Below the pieces are notes generated by a model. It made no database searches and was not told the origin of the DNA. It worked only from the letters and a program-made list of their open reading frames with translations. A stretch of 64,000 bases of DNA from Spisula solida (lineage: Eukaryota > Mollusca > Bivalvia > Venerida > Mactridae), in contig OX365948.1 of NCBI GenBank assembly GCA_947247005.1, positions 9,909,455 through 9,973,454 on the forward strand. Reading direction: 5' to 3'. The stretch's first letter is position 1. Each line of letters begins with the position of its first letter. A program made the translations under genes and the position numbers. Of this stretch, positions 49,858 through 62,303 are shown piece after piece.

Positions 49858-51380
49858 CTATGTAATAATTATATTTTGAGACATCATAGGGAACAAAATA
49901 TGAGTACATTTTTGTATTTACTTTGCAAAATGATTATTTTTCTAGTACATTTATTCATTGTTGAAGATGTTATGGAAGAATTATTTATTATTATTACTAT
50001 TATTATTAAATAAAATGTTGACATTATCATGTTATCATCATCATCTACTGAAAACTGTATCATTTCTGAAGAGCTAGTTCTACCAAAAGTAGTTTTAAAA
50101 GAGATAAGATCCCTACCTATACTGCGCTGCATAAACTCAACTGCTCAATTTTCCTTGCGTGTTTGTAATATATATATAAGTAAAATAATGAAACAATAAC
50201 TCTGCAACATATTCATATATATATGTCGAAACTGTGCGCACACTTAAAAGGAGACACGACTGAATAACTCAGTATAATATTTTTACAATTTGTAGCAATA
50301 AGTACAATAAACTACAAAAATTGACTTGTTGAACATTTCAAATATTCCATTGTTAAAATACACCCCGATGCATTTAAAGTTAATCCCATTTTGACATTGT
50401 GTCCTACTTCTTAAGTGTAGTTCTCAATACAATACAAGTTCCTGTTAAAGTACATAATTGAATAGTATTCTGTCGTTGTTTTTTCTTTTTAAAAAATTAA
50501 GCACATATATTGTGTAAATACACTATATTTTTCGAGGTTAAAATTACCTTTATAATTATACAAGTTTTAAGTTTGCTTGCTGCTAAAATTAGGTTACACC
50601 CTAGGAATAAACATAGAAGTTGGTACTTTAGTCCAGATGCCAGAGGGGGTAACCTAACTTTGGAGTATGCACAAAATGTGTTGGTACCAAATTGTTCAGG
50701 AGGATGTCCCCTCTCATGATCGGTTGTATGACACCTTGTCACCCTTGAGCATTTTCCAAGATGGCCGCCATAAATTGTCAATTTATACACAATTTTATGT
50801 TCCAGTGAGGAAGTTATGAATGAATGCTAAATGTTTACATTCATAGTATTCATTTGATGGTGTGTATCAAATGGGCATTCTACACTGACCACTATGAGGT
50901 CAAGGTCAAGTCAAGGTACAAAAATAGCTGAAAATATGATTACGAAACATGTTCGATATCGCCCCGACGGAGTGATTATCTGCAAAAATATCGATTTACA
51001 GCCAAATTCAAATAATCGCCCCGATTTTGAAAAATAGCTATCGCTCGACTTTGCCTGTTTATAACTTCTGATGTAAGGGTTATGCATAAATATTGTCTAT
51101 TATTTTATCAAATCTAACGACTTAGAACGACTTTCCCAGATTTTTAGCAAAGTACGACTCGAGGAAACTAATTTTTGATGGCTAGTAAATGGAGAGGGTT
51201 AGCGTTTTCGCATGTCGCTTGGCTGACTTGTTGACTTTCATTGACGAAAAGTGTACATTATGTATATGCAATACGTAAAAATGCCGTGTTCTCACATACT
51301 CGGTATGGCATGGTATCAAAAACTGAAAGGCTACGATGAATAACTTGCATTTTCTAACTTCCCGTTCACATTATGCCCTG
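49858..51380. other. Gene-free stretch
   Basis: Short overlapping frames at 50497-50790 lack support. At 50894-50915 'ATGAGGTCAAGGTCAAGTCAAG' style nuclear-receptor half sites occur. Nothing else stands out. Confidence 0.4.
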
Positions 51381-51395
51381 TCGCTTGATTTCGTG

Positions 51396-54162
51396 TTTCC
51401 TACCGTAACTATTTTGATAAGGTCTTCATTTTACAAATGAGTAGCTTAAATTGTAATTTAAATGTATGAAATTGTAGCAATGACACCCAATCAGCAAATA
51501 TTGGATACATATTTCACTCACATACACTTATATTACATATATCCGATTTGTAAATCATGGTTTCGTTTGTCAAATTATTTTCACTTTCCTCCGTAACCAT
51601 CTTTTCATACATATTCAACCGTTGTAGATAAAAATTGGCTTTGGTTCTAAATAAACAAGACATAGTTACGTCCAAAAAGTATTTTAAACTACACTTTTAA
51701 TGAAATACTCATTGAATATATCGAATTAAACATGCAAATTTTACCCTCCGTAACTATTTCCTCCGTAACCAATTTTGTGTTTGTAATCTGTAACGTTATA
51801 TCGCATATAAGCCCTCAAAAAACATTGTTTAATGTATTGATATCTCTACAATATACTTTTCTGCTAAGCACAAGCCCCTTGATGCCTCACAGTTTAAAAA
51901 AATCCAGTTTTAATTGACACACCAACTTCTATTTAAAGGTGCTGCCTCACAGATTATGCTAAAAATTTTGAATATCGTGATTTTCCAACCTAACCAAGTA
52001 TTGATGTAATAGGAAGCCAATGACGTTTGCTTTATGAAAGATTTGGTGCAAAAATTCAATTTTAACCACTGTCGATATCGCCCACTGAGTATTTTTTTCT
52101 TGAAAAAAAGTGCTAAGTTTCATTCCAAATTGCTTTGTGAATTATGTTATTCACATGTGATTGAACTGTAACATCAACAAACTACAGCGTAAACATCAGT
52201 GTGGTATTTGGTTCGTTTTTCGATTGTTTTCGATTGTTTTCATCTGATGCGAACAAATTTTAGACAATTTAAGTAATAGTAGCGTTAATTCTATAGGGTA
52301 TTAATAGCCTATAGATTTTTTGATGTAAAAATAACTACAAAATGCCGACGTTTCTCAAGTTTATTTAGATGTCAGTGTGGTTGTTTATGGGATATACAGG
52401 CAAATATACCAAAATTACGCTAATATTTAACAATTTTATTTTATTTTTGCAATACACCAATATGTGAGGGAGTCCCTTTAAATTCATCATTAATTTAAAA
52501 CTTTAATTATGTGTTCAAAAAGGAAATGTTTTAATTGCAATTACTGTTTACTGTTAGTACATGATGAATCAAAGTTATAGCCAATGAATTTTCACTTATG
52601 GAACAGTTGTACATGCATTGTACATGTGTATAAAAATCGGTTACGGAGGAAAGTTACGGAGGAAATTCAAATTGATGAAATAGTTGCAGATCATTTTTCT
52701 AGATTGCATAATTAACACGATGCCTATAAACAGATTTTTTTAAATTAAGTTGAAAATACTTTGCCCACCCATATGCAAACTTGATTGTAAAAGCTACGTA
52801 TCTTGATCCTATGGAAGAATAATTGCTTTTTGGTACTTTGAGTTTATCAACTTAATCATTCCATGGTCATCTGTGTTGTAGTTGTAGTAAGGGTTCACTG
52901 TTAAAATGCAGGAATGTTATATTTAAACATTCCTGAAGAATAAGTACCTATATAATATATTCATTATTTGATATGTTGCCAGAATTGAGCCAGATACAAA
53001 TGGTTACGGAGGAAATAAATAGTTACGGAGGAAACCTATGAGTGCTGGTTGCAAACAGTTAACTTGTTGCACAATATTTAACGTACCCTAATCGAAGTTT
53101 ACTTTAGGCACCATGTGCGAATGTGCGTCCTTTCACTTGTTCAGATTACTTGCCTGAGAGGCACTAAGTCAGTGATATGATTTAAATAATTCCAACTATC
53201 GTGAGACGGATATTTGATCACAGGACCAGGATTCGTAGCATCAGATTTAACGCAAATTAGAAGAAATGACACAATTAGATGTAATGAAAAATGCCCCGGT
53301 CTGGTGTTTTAAGCTGGATGTATAGAAAAACATGTATGATGTTGTACACAGATTATACATGACGCTCTGTATCATTCGCGAGCTTTTTAAAAAGTTCAAG
53401 ATAACACATTGACTTCTACATTTATTTAATGTCTAATACGAATAAAATGAAGCTTGTCACTACAATAACTATATTTGGAGTTGGTACTTAGTCTTGTTTA
53501 TTGTGAAAGTCAAAGATTACAAGGGACAAATTTGCTAATGCAAACTCCAGGTAGCATTTTTTCATTAATGTATTTTATTAAACCCACATACGAGAATACG
53601 ACTTCACAAATTAGAACTTTACAAAAAGTTTCAGTTGAATTTTCGAATGTCACATGCTTGATATTAGACCAAACAGCTATTATGCGTGTACATGTACGAT
53701 TGCTATAGATGAAATTAGTTCATTAAGTCTTGTAAGATCATCAACATTGCACATAACCCAGTATGTTTCCGCCATTACTCATTTTCCGACATAACCACTT
53801 GACAATCAAGCATTGTTAGTGTAAGTCAACTGTCCATTTCGCTTGAAAAATTGTTAACTGATTGTGTTCAATAATAACTCATTATATCAACACGTTATCT
53901 GAATTAAACACCATCCTTTCAACGTTCTTGGCAGTCGTTACTTTAGGCAGTAATAAGTTAAACAGTATTTGTTTATAAATAATGTATATGAGCTACATAA
54001 AAAGAAAAGTGATATTTCGCATATTTTTTCTTATGTGTAGAATTGGGCAAGGTCAGCACAAACTAGAAGCACAAACAATGATGAAAATGTAAAAATACAC
54101 AGTCTTAAAGAGACAAAATAAAAAGAATTAAAACATAGATAACTTAGGTTTCCTCCGTAACC
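51396..54162. repeat. Eight dispersed copies of a 14-mer GGTTACGGAGGAAA in both orientations
   Basis: Inverse form TTTCCTCCGTAACC occurs at 51585-51598 and 51757-51770, with shorter or imperfect forms at 51396-51409 and 51745-51754. The direct form occurs at 52639-52652 and 53002-53015, each paired with GTTACGGAGGAAA at 52653 and 53022. The inverse form returns at 54149-54162. I know no family with this motif. The DNA between has no supported exon; frames such as 53475-53708 have no splice support. Confidence 0.7.
51932..52482. mobile_element. 551-bp MITE with TTTAAAGG terminal inverted repeats
   Basis: The left end 'TTTAAAGGTGCTGCCTCACA' and the inverted right end 'TTTAAAGGGACTCCCTCACA' match at 17 of 20 bases. 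If TTAA is the target duplication, it resembles piggyBac-type miniature elements, though TTTAAA could simply be the palindromic tip. A diverged relative lies at 36320-36803. No transposase. Confidence 0.7.
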
Positions 54163-54169
54163 AAATGGA

Positions 54170-54798
54170 GGGAAACGCATATCTTTAATAGTGTAATCAG
54201 ATATGGCATTCAACAAATTATTGATGTCATTTTTTTCAACTTTTCATTTTCAAAATTGGGTCGATTATTTTAATCTGGCTGTTTAACGAACAGTTTCACA
54301 ATAATTGTTGATCTTAGAATAAACAAATGTTGCTGATTGAATCAAATCAGTTTTAAAATTTGGAGAAACATATGTAGCAGTATTTGGAATGTTGACAGTT
54401 TCTGGAACTACTTGAATGCGGATTCACATATAGCAGCCTAATGGTGGTTCAGGTTGCATTAAGAAATGGGCAGTGGTAGTATTGAGAGGCTAATGCCTCC
54501 CAAATATCATAAATAAATATGATTGCACTTACCTATTGAGTATGTTGTTGGTAACCTATGATCACACGTAGCAGTTTGTCACATAGCTGCCAAAGCGAAT
54601 GTTTTATAGGTACAGTCCTCTATAGTCATAACCAAATCGACAATACCAATCCGACCAAATGAAACCGGCAGGTTAATTCTATACTATAATTCAACACTAA
54701 TTTTATAGGCCTACTTACTTATACACATCCATTTCATTTCATTGTCGCATTATTGGAAAATACGAATATTTGTTTACGTAACGCATTATACGTCGATG
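54170..54798. other. Gene-free stretch
   Basis: No supported exon and no defined repeat seen between the last 14-mer copy and the mariner-like element. Confidence 0.4.
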
Positions 54799-55820
54799 TA
54801 CGAGGGTCGTTCATTTAATACCCGGACGATCGCCATAGCGCTTGATTGTAACACGCAATTGTAGTAATTTTTCGTTCAATGAGACTTACCCACCAACTGG
54901 ATAATTTGACAAAAATTGCTACAATTTCATCCAACCGAACACAAACTGTGGTTACTATAGTAACCCCACTAAGGGCTACCCGGCCCAGCCCATGTTTTTA
55001 GTGAAATGTAGATTGTTGATATGACAGGAAGCGTGGTGTAGTCGCCGATTTTCAACCGAAAACATAATGTAATGTTATGTCTACATCTACGTTATGTTAC
55101 AAAAGGTTTAATGCATTTCTGTACTGTTACTGTGTGTGAAGCGATGTTTGGTGACAACGGGTGTGTTTCCGTTAATATTGCAATTAAATCGACTTTGTTT
55201 GGAAAAAACGGATTATGATACAATTTCATAAACATATTAGTCATACACCTGTAAAACTAAATAATCTATTTTAGAGAAGCCTTTTTTGCATATTCGTATA
55301 GGTGGATTTCTGCTTATAAATGGTTCTATGATGACAAGAATCATCTGGCGATGATCCGAGGCCGGGTCAATCTAACGTCAGAAACAGGAGAGTGTCGTAG
55401 GTCAAAGGCTTGTTGGGCGGTAAAAACTACTTGAAGAATAACTACCCTAGTAATTACGGAATCATGCGAATTATCGTGGATACAGCATTTGACATAACTA
55501 CCAAACATCTTAAAATGATAAATTTGTGTGCTCGCGTGACTTTATGGCTCCAAAACGATGATCAAATAGAGAAAAAGTGTCGCGATTTAGGAGCGAAAAT
55601 GGCGTAACATCACAATATTTTGACGTCGACTTGGGCCGACTCGCGTTACATGAACTCATTAAAACTCTAACATTATGTACATACTTCATTGTAACAAGTT
55701 GAAATTTCGTATGTGAATTAATGAATAGTGAGAATGTATTCCTGTAATTTTTCATCAATATCAGTCCATTAGTTTTTCAGCAATATCGATCGTCCGGGTA
55801 TTAAATGAACGGCCCTCGTA
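54799..55820. mobile_element. Mariner-like non-autonomous element, ~1.02 kb
   Basis: Terminal inverted repeats of about 34 bp, 'CGAGGGTCGTTCATTTAATA' on the left and, inverted, 'CGAGGGCCGTTCATTTAATA' on the right, differ at one base and continue as 'CCCGGACGATCG'. TA flanks both ends. The CGAGGG end style and TA target fit mariner elements. The length approaches an autonomous mariner, but only short frames remain (for example 55410-55607, plus) with no transposase motif that I can recognise. Confidence 0.82.
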
Positions 55821-55881
55821 CATGTACTATTCTAACATAACCGGCAAGTTTGCCTATATAGACAAAGAACATATCATAGCG

Positions 55882-56346
55882 TTGTATATCGCCGATATAC
55901 AATGGGAATTGAACTACTTTTGACTCTGCTGTTCTTTATTACACGTCGGGAATTTTATTAATGAAATCACGTAGTATTGTATTATTATCGTTGTAAATGT
56001 GTTTGCGTATTTTAGACTACTTGTTAGTAAGGAATACTTAAATGATATTTAATTAAATAAATATACATTGATGTTGAACAGATTTTCGTCTTATTTCATA
56101 TTTTGATTATTGTTTGAAGTATAGTTATACTAGGGGTGATAAAGATAATCGTAACAGCCGTCAACAAGAAACCCTCGCAAAATAACACTAGCTGTTTATA
56201 CAATTCTGGGTTTAAATCATGTTAGAATTGAAATAAACTATGAAAACCGTTGTATACCGATTGTTATACAATGGTTTGTCGTTCTGACGCTTGTTATTAA
56301 CCACTCAGGCCTACGGCCTTCGTGGTTAATTCCTACGCGTCAGAAC
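55882..56346. other. Three nested-style hairpins in 460 bp
   Basis: 'TTGTATATC' GCC 'GATATACAA' at 55882-55902 is a perfect tight hairpin. At 56245-56276 'AACCGTTGTATA' pairs with 'TATACAATGGTT' (one G-T). At 56281-56346 'GTTCTGACGC' and 'ATTAACCAC' pair with 'GTGGTTAAT' and 'GCGTCAGAAC' around a GGCC/GGCC tip. The first two share the word TTGTATA, so the block may be one palindromic repeat element. Confidence 0.6.
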
Positions 56347-56349
56347 TCT

Positions 56350-57880
56350 GTAGAACAACACCCTTTGGGAGCTGCAATAATTGACTGTTGTTTAGAGGTT
56401 GTTGCCCCAAAGAGGTTAAATTTATAGTAAATATGGGCATTGTAAAATTTTTAAGATATTAAGAGGTTGTTGCTCTACAGAGAGCCACTATGGAGAGGTT
56501 CAACTGTAGTAAACGAATAATTTTATACGGTTATTAATTGATATCATGCTTCTATAGTTTATTGTATACTGGCCATCTGTTGTTTCGCGGTACTAACAGT
56601 TAAAAATACTATTCAAATGCAATAATCAACGTACATCTGTTAAAACTGTATATCATCATTTTCTTCCATTCTTTCTACGATGAATATATTACAAATAAGT
56701 CAATAAAGTAGCAAAATCAAGGAGTATTGCAACTCTGTTTATGGTAGGTATCGGCCATGTTTAGTCAATGACGCCACATTGGTTTCGCGGTACGGGCTAA
56801 ATTCCAAACAGTAAATTGAACACTTAAGGTTAAACACCACTAAATGTTAACCACGCTGTATTTTAATCTATTTGTGGTCGATTACGAAATTTAGAAGTTA
56901 AATCTTAAGATACGGAAAATATTGGCAGCGGTTAAAATACTTCATGCTGCCAAAAGATACCCTTCATGGAAGTGCTAGCAATAGTTTGACTGTCCCTCGT
57001 TAGCATTCCCGATTCAGTTTGATTCTTCAAATTCTCAGAATGTGTGCACCATAAAAATCAGTTTTAGTGGTCTTTGACCTATTTCAACAACAACAACAAC
57101 AACAACAGGAAGTTAACTGTAGTAAACACTCAGTGGATGGAGTTTTAGAATTTGCCGCGACTCCAATGATGACGCGAAACCAGTGATATTGAGTATGTAA
57201 CTATTTCCAATGTTGAATTGTGATGTACATGTAGGTGGATTACAGTAACTAGATCATACATTAAGAATTAGATTACATTCGAGTGCATATGAATAACCAC
57301 GCACGTTAATTAAACTTCGTTGTACAACTAACTATGCACGCAGGTCTCAGCTGATGTACTATTTGTATTTTGATTATGTTTTAAAACATAATGATAATTT
57401 GGGCAAATTTTAGCAAAATCGGGTAGACCCACCTTGACATTTAAGACGCAGATTGCATCAGAAAATGCATCATTAAATGTATCTTTAATTATATTGGTTA
57501 ATTAACATCTAAAATTTAATTTATTTAGTCTTACTTGTCAAACCTATATAATGCAAGATCACCATTTTGGACAGAGAGTTCTTTCTTATGTACTATGCTC
57601 ACATTTCAGTCTAATTATAGACGGTTGTAAATAGGCTTGATAATTAAAATTAGTATAAATATGCTTGACAATTCAAATTAGTAAATTAATGTTACTTATT
57701 GTGGGGTTTTTTGTTGATATTAGATCTAGGTTACACTGCTACATTGTGAATAATTCTATTTTTTTGTAATTATTTATTTAATATAACACAATCATGATAA
57801 ACATGAACACAAACAGAGCATAACATGTATATTGATACAGAGCATGAATTTCACAAAGAATACTAGTAAATAAGATCTTT
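56350..57880. other. Gene-free stretch
   Basis: Only a (CAA)n run at 57088-57109 was noted. No supported exon. Confidence 0.4.
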
Positions 57881-57882
57881 AA

Positions 57883-58768
57883 TATAGTGCGCCCAGGATA
57901 ATGTGAAAGGCGGGAACATTTTGTATATTCCACAAAGGTGGACTTATCAGATGTGTACGATTCATGGGAGGCGCCATTGTGCCAGAAAGGATAGTTTTCC
58001 ACTACTAGATCATACAATATTAAACTCTTGGTCAGTAACAGGAGTCGATTCCCTAGAATGTTGACCTCAGAGAGCAGGTTAAAACACCAAATACATGCGT
58101 AATGCTAAGGTCACATTTGCCCTGCAAGCTCCTTACGAGCTCCGTAGAAGTTGATTTTGGCAAACTCGCACGGCATCCGTACGGAGCCCGAACTGACACC
58201 GAAAACTCGTACGACCATCGTACAGAGTTTCTTAACTCGTACGAGCATCGTACGGATATCGTACGAGTGCCTCTCTATAGATCGTTCGTGGTCCGTAGAG
58301 GTGTGACCAGAAGCTACGAACATACAAAAACCGTCAGGATTTCAAAAATTGTGAACTCGTACGAGTTTATAAATCCGTACGGATATCGTACGAGTTTTAT
58401 GACCGTGAGCATTAACGACTTCAAATGATGCTCATAGGAGTTTCCATATAAATAATCATTCAGTTTATTAAGTCATACAAGTCTTATTTGTTTCCAATGC
58501 GTGGTTTTTAAAATGTTATAAAAAATGAACTGTGTGCGTCACTGCAATGTTTGTGTTAGTGCTTTGATAAAATAGTACCCTGACTACCAGATTGTATAGT
58601 GCGCCCACGAAGGCGGGCAAGGTCGGTAAAGTCCACAAAGGTGGATTACAATTATGTACACCAATTAATAGAGATGTTTTGAGTACAATACTGACCTTAT
58701 CTGTTTATTTAAGTGATTTGTAAAACCAATTTTGCCACAGTTGACCAACTTATCCTGGGCGGACTATA
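57883..58768. mobile_element. Putative ~0.89-kb inverted-repeat element with CGTACGAG-rich core
   Basis: The ends 'TATAGTGCGCCCAGGATAA' and, inverted, 'TATAGTCCGCCCAGGATAA' match at 18 of 19 bases. A second internal block near 58597 repeats 'TAGTGCGCCCA' and 'CACAAAGGTGGA'. The core at 58190-58400 is dense in palindromic words such as CTCGTACGAG-like and CGTACGGATATCGTACGAG-like stretches. The plus frame at 58102-58428 that reads through it is a repeat artefact. Confidence 0.6.
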
Positions 58769-59082
58769 AATGTCTTCTTCGTGAATTATATTGTATGGTT
58801 AACGGATTTAAAAACGCGACACTGTGTTACGATTGTTTGTACAAGGAATTAGTATTATATATTTCATTGTGAAACATGGCCTTGAAGGTCCACGTAATGA
58901 CGTCATTTCGATATCCAAATATCTCAAATCAAATTATTCGTAATATTGAAATACCGCATGTATAAGACATGGGACCAGAAAATGAAAGTAACAGGATTAT
59001 CGGGAATTTGAATCAACGGTGAATATGACCAGCCTGTTATGAGGTCAAAGTGAAACATAACACGACTTTACGAAAATTTAAC

Positions 59083-59238
59083 GTTAAATTCCATTAGGTT
59101 AATGCCAAAAACACTGCACATAACTAAATAAAATAGTGTGTTTTTTCGCATTTAAAGTAAGTTAAATTCCATTAGGTTAATGCCAAAAGCACTGTACATA
59201 ACTAAATAAAATAGTGTGTTTTTTCGCATTTAAAGTAA
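59083..59238. repeat. Tandem duplication of a 78-bp unit (2 copies)
   Basis: 'GTTAAATTCCATTAGGTTAA' starts at 59083 and 59161. The copies differ at two visible bases (AAAAACACTGC against AAAAGCACTGT). Confidence 0.88.
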
Positions 59239-59820
59239 GTTCGCGTAATGTGTATACATTAATCGAACTTATTAATATTATAACACTTGTTCAAAAGTGG
59301 GACTTTCATTATATTGAGCAATGTCTTTATAATGCAATAAATAATTTATACTTAGAACTCTGATTTTTATTATACTGGTAACAAAATGGCGACAATAAGT
59401 CAGTCACCTTTTGTGTGATATATTTCATTATAAGCAATACTAGTTCCTGGTAAAAATCAACATATCCCCACTTTCGCATTTTTAAATCCGGTTTATATGT
59501 TTGACTATCAAATTTGAGCTAAATAGTTTCACGAACCTTGGAGTATTGTCATAAATATGATTATCATTGTTATGAATATTTTCTAATTAGGTTTTGTACA
59601 CATGTGTATGTCTGTGATCTATTTTATTTAAATTTGTCAACAGTAAGTTCAATATGTAACTCTCTGGTGTATATAGCCCACCGGTGATAACACTAGCCTT
59701 TGTTTACAAAAAAGTGCATTTTCGACGTCCATTTTTGTTTAATCTTGTGCATACTCACTTTTAATACATATACTCTGACAACAAGAGGCCAGTCAACCGT
59801 GCAGTGTTTATGTGCGTGGC

Positions 59821-60020
59821 TTACAAAGATATTCGTTGGTTAACATCCAATGACCGGTCGTTGTCAGCCCGACGAATGACGGACATCGCACGATATCCAC
59901 CCGACACCCGTTTCTTCATGATACAATGCCAATCATCGTCCAGCGACGGCGTGTACACGATGCTCTGAGCCTCTAATACATATCGTATACACGGACATGT
60001 ACAGCGTCTGGTAGAATTAT
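59821..60020 (-). other. Possible orphan terminal exon of unknown protein
   Basis: In minus reading, after the AG at ~60014 ('AATTCTACCAG'), about 64 codons run to TAA at 59821. Codon choice is more GC-balanced than the surroundings and the peptide has ordinary composition (for example 'RYVLEAQSIVYTPSLDDDWH'). No partner exon was found before the SOD-like gene at 61010, and I recognise no family. It may be chance or a remnant. Confidence 0.25.
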
Positions 60021-60021
60021 G

Positions 60022-60869
60022 ACCCAGGTATAATTTAGGTATTAGTGTATTCCATACAAGAAGACAAACATTCATAAAAAGCACACATTTATTAACAAAA
60101 TAAAATTATACTGCCATATATATATGTACAATTGTAGGCACTTATAAATGGCCATTTAAAAACAAATCCCACTATCTCAGTATTTATTGGGTATATCTTG
60201 TTGAATTATGCAACAAATGTAGTTAAGATATGTACGATGATGTTTTTATATACATTCATTACATATCACGCAAGATTGAGGAAACGCTAGCACTAAATTC
60301 AGCTTTGCGTAAAAATGTAATCGCACAACTCCCTGGGCGTTTATGCTATGCAGTGTTGTCGCATTGATGTCAAGTTTGAAGGGCAAACTCGGTTGCAGTT
60401 TATCGAAGCATAACTTGCCGCTCGTACACATGCGTTGTAACATGCGACCAGCCATTAATGCAGACAAATGACGTTTACTTTTTTTAATAATGAACGGACA
60501 GATGGACCGACGGAACATGACTCCAAAAACATATAGTGGCTATATTGTTCGCATAACACAATTATAACAAATACGTTAAATTATTGGAATGCTAAGCATT
60601 GTAATATTCAAACAGAAACGCACTTGCACATTTCACTATATCTACAACAATTATTGTGACGCCGAAGTTGATCAACCCGACGTCAATTTACGTAATTCAT
60701 GCAAGGAGATGTGATTACAAGCAAGGCAACACATACTTTCTTGAAGTGTTTTGGTCGCATATGGGGATACTATTATATTTCAACAATTATTTAAGCGATA
60801 TTATGCACCAATATATTTGGTATACACAAATGCTGCTCTGACTCTGTGATAGTCATATACGATGCTCTT
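60022..60869. other. Gene-free stretch downstream of the SOD-like gene
   Basis: A minus frame at 60246-60518 has ordinary composition but no splice partner. Nothing else is supported. Confidence 0.35.
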
Positions 60870-60875
60870 TTTATT
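60870..60875 (-). promoter_or_regulatory. Candidate polyadenylation signal of the SOD-like gene
   Basis: AATAAA in minus reading, about 135 bp beyond the stop codon at 61010-61012. Confidence 0.45.
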
Positions 60876-61009
60876 TAACTAGGCAGTTAATCGTATACAA
60901 GGCATCGCTACGAAGAATGTATAAAAGCACAAATATGGCAATGAGTGTTGTAAATCACTCCATCATAAACTATAACAAGAAGTCATTAACCACTTGGATG
61001 TACATGTAT

Positions 61010-61743
61010 TTACTTCTTCTTTTTGCCCTGTGCGGCAAAATTGAATGACTGTCCTTGATTTGTGCCAGCACCAAATGATTGCTGACCAGAAGTTCCAGTG
61101 CCGGTATTTGTTCCAGTAAATCCGGGCTGTGTAAGAGGTCCTGTTTGTGTAAGTCCTGTGTTAATACCACTTCCGGTTCCGGGTTGGCTCATGCCACCGA
61201 ACCCTGGCCGTCCCCCGAACCCTCCAGTCCCGGGCTGTCCTCCCATGCCACCAGACCCTGGCTGTACCCCGAATCCACTAGTCCCGGGCTGTCTTCCGAA
61301 ACCTCCAGCCCCGGGCTGACCACCGAAACCTCCAGTACCTGGCTGTCTTCCGAAACCTCCAGCCCCGGGTTGTCCACCGAAACCTCCAGCCCCGGGCTGC
61401 CCTCCGAACCCTCCAGCCCCGGGCTGTCCACCGAAACCTCCAGTCCCTGGTTGACCTCCGAAACCTCCAGTCCCTGGTTGTCCACCGATACCTCCAGCCC
61501 CTGGCAGTCCTCCGAAACCCCCTGCACCTGACTGTCTCCCGAACCCTCCAGCGCCTGGTTGTCCTCCGAAACCGGGCGGTGTTCCAAACCCTGGGGCACC
61601 ACCGAAACCTCCAGTTGGCATACCACCACCCTGGGGGAAGCCTGTGTTAGGAAAACCTGTGTTACCCTGATTTGTTCCGGTGCTCGTAAATGTGTTGGTA
61701 TTAAATGGGTCCACTCTGTTTGGTGGCATGACTCCAGTGACAC
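61010..61743 (-). CDS. SOD-like secreted protein, last exon: Gly-rich nonapeptide repeat tail
   Basis: The exon follows the acceptor 'TTTTAATTTAG' with two bases that complete a Gly codon begun in the previous exon. It encodes 243 residues: a short Asn/Thr-rich spacer, then about 14 nine-residue repeats of consensus GFGGQPGAG (variants with Arg, Leu, Thr or Ser), then a Gly/Thr/Gln-rich end closing in KKKK. Such low-complexity Gly-rich tails are common in molluscan extracellular matrix and shell proteins. Repeats on the opposite strand give long frames that are shadows. The open frame before 61743 is intron. Confidence 0.9.
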
Positions 61744-62303
61744 CTAAATTAAAACACACATATATTACAACATATAAACTGTATTGCAAATCAGCCTTCG
61801 GCAACGTGTATTCGAAAAATGGTATAACCGTTGTACTCGGGAAGACTGATGAGTTTCGCATGTGGTCCCAATATTGACTACTTGGCGGCGGAGTGATTCA
61901 AATAGTCCGTCATTAGATTATTATACAGGCAAAAATCTGTACCGGTATTTCGTAAACTGATACATGCATTCCATTGGAAATGATGGAACGCCTTGTAATT
62001 TTAGCGATATTGTCGATGTATATAAGATAACACTTGTAGCTGAAATCGCAACATTTTTATCGACTTTTATGCAGTTTTTCAATACATTTTTCAAGTCATA
62101 TACGTTTGGCCAGTTGACCTGGTATTCCTAGAATAAATAACTTCTAATGAACATATTAACCACCCCAATCCCGTCATTAAACCGTGATACTAGTATTCTA
62201 CGTGACTACATTACTCCAACAAGTTAATAGTGATCGGAACTATGCATTTGTACTATGTTTTATTATTTCAATGTTCATAGGTAAAACCCGCTGGACAACT
62301 TAC

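Noticed and set aside
58102..58428. Plus frame of 108 residues rich in Arg/Tyr/Ser
   Set aside because: It runs through palindromic repeats of an inverted-repeat element and has no family or splice support.
61079..61743. Plus-strand Ser/Pro-rich frame and second minus frame across the Gly-rich region
   Set aside because: They are shadows of the Gly-rich nonapeptide repeats. Only the frame continuous with the SOD exons fits the splice phases.
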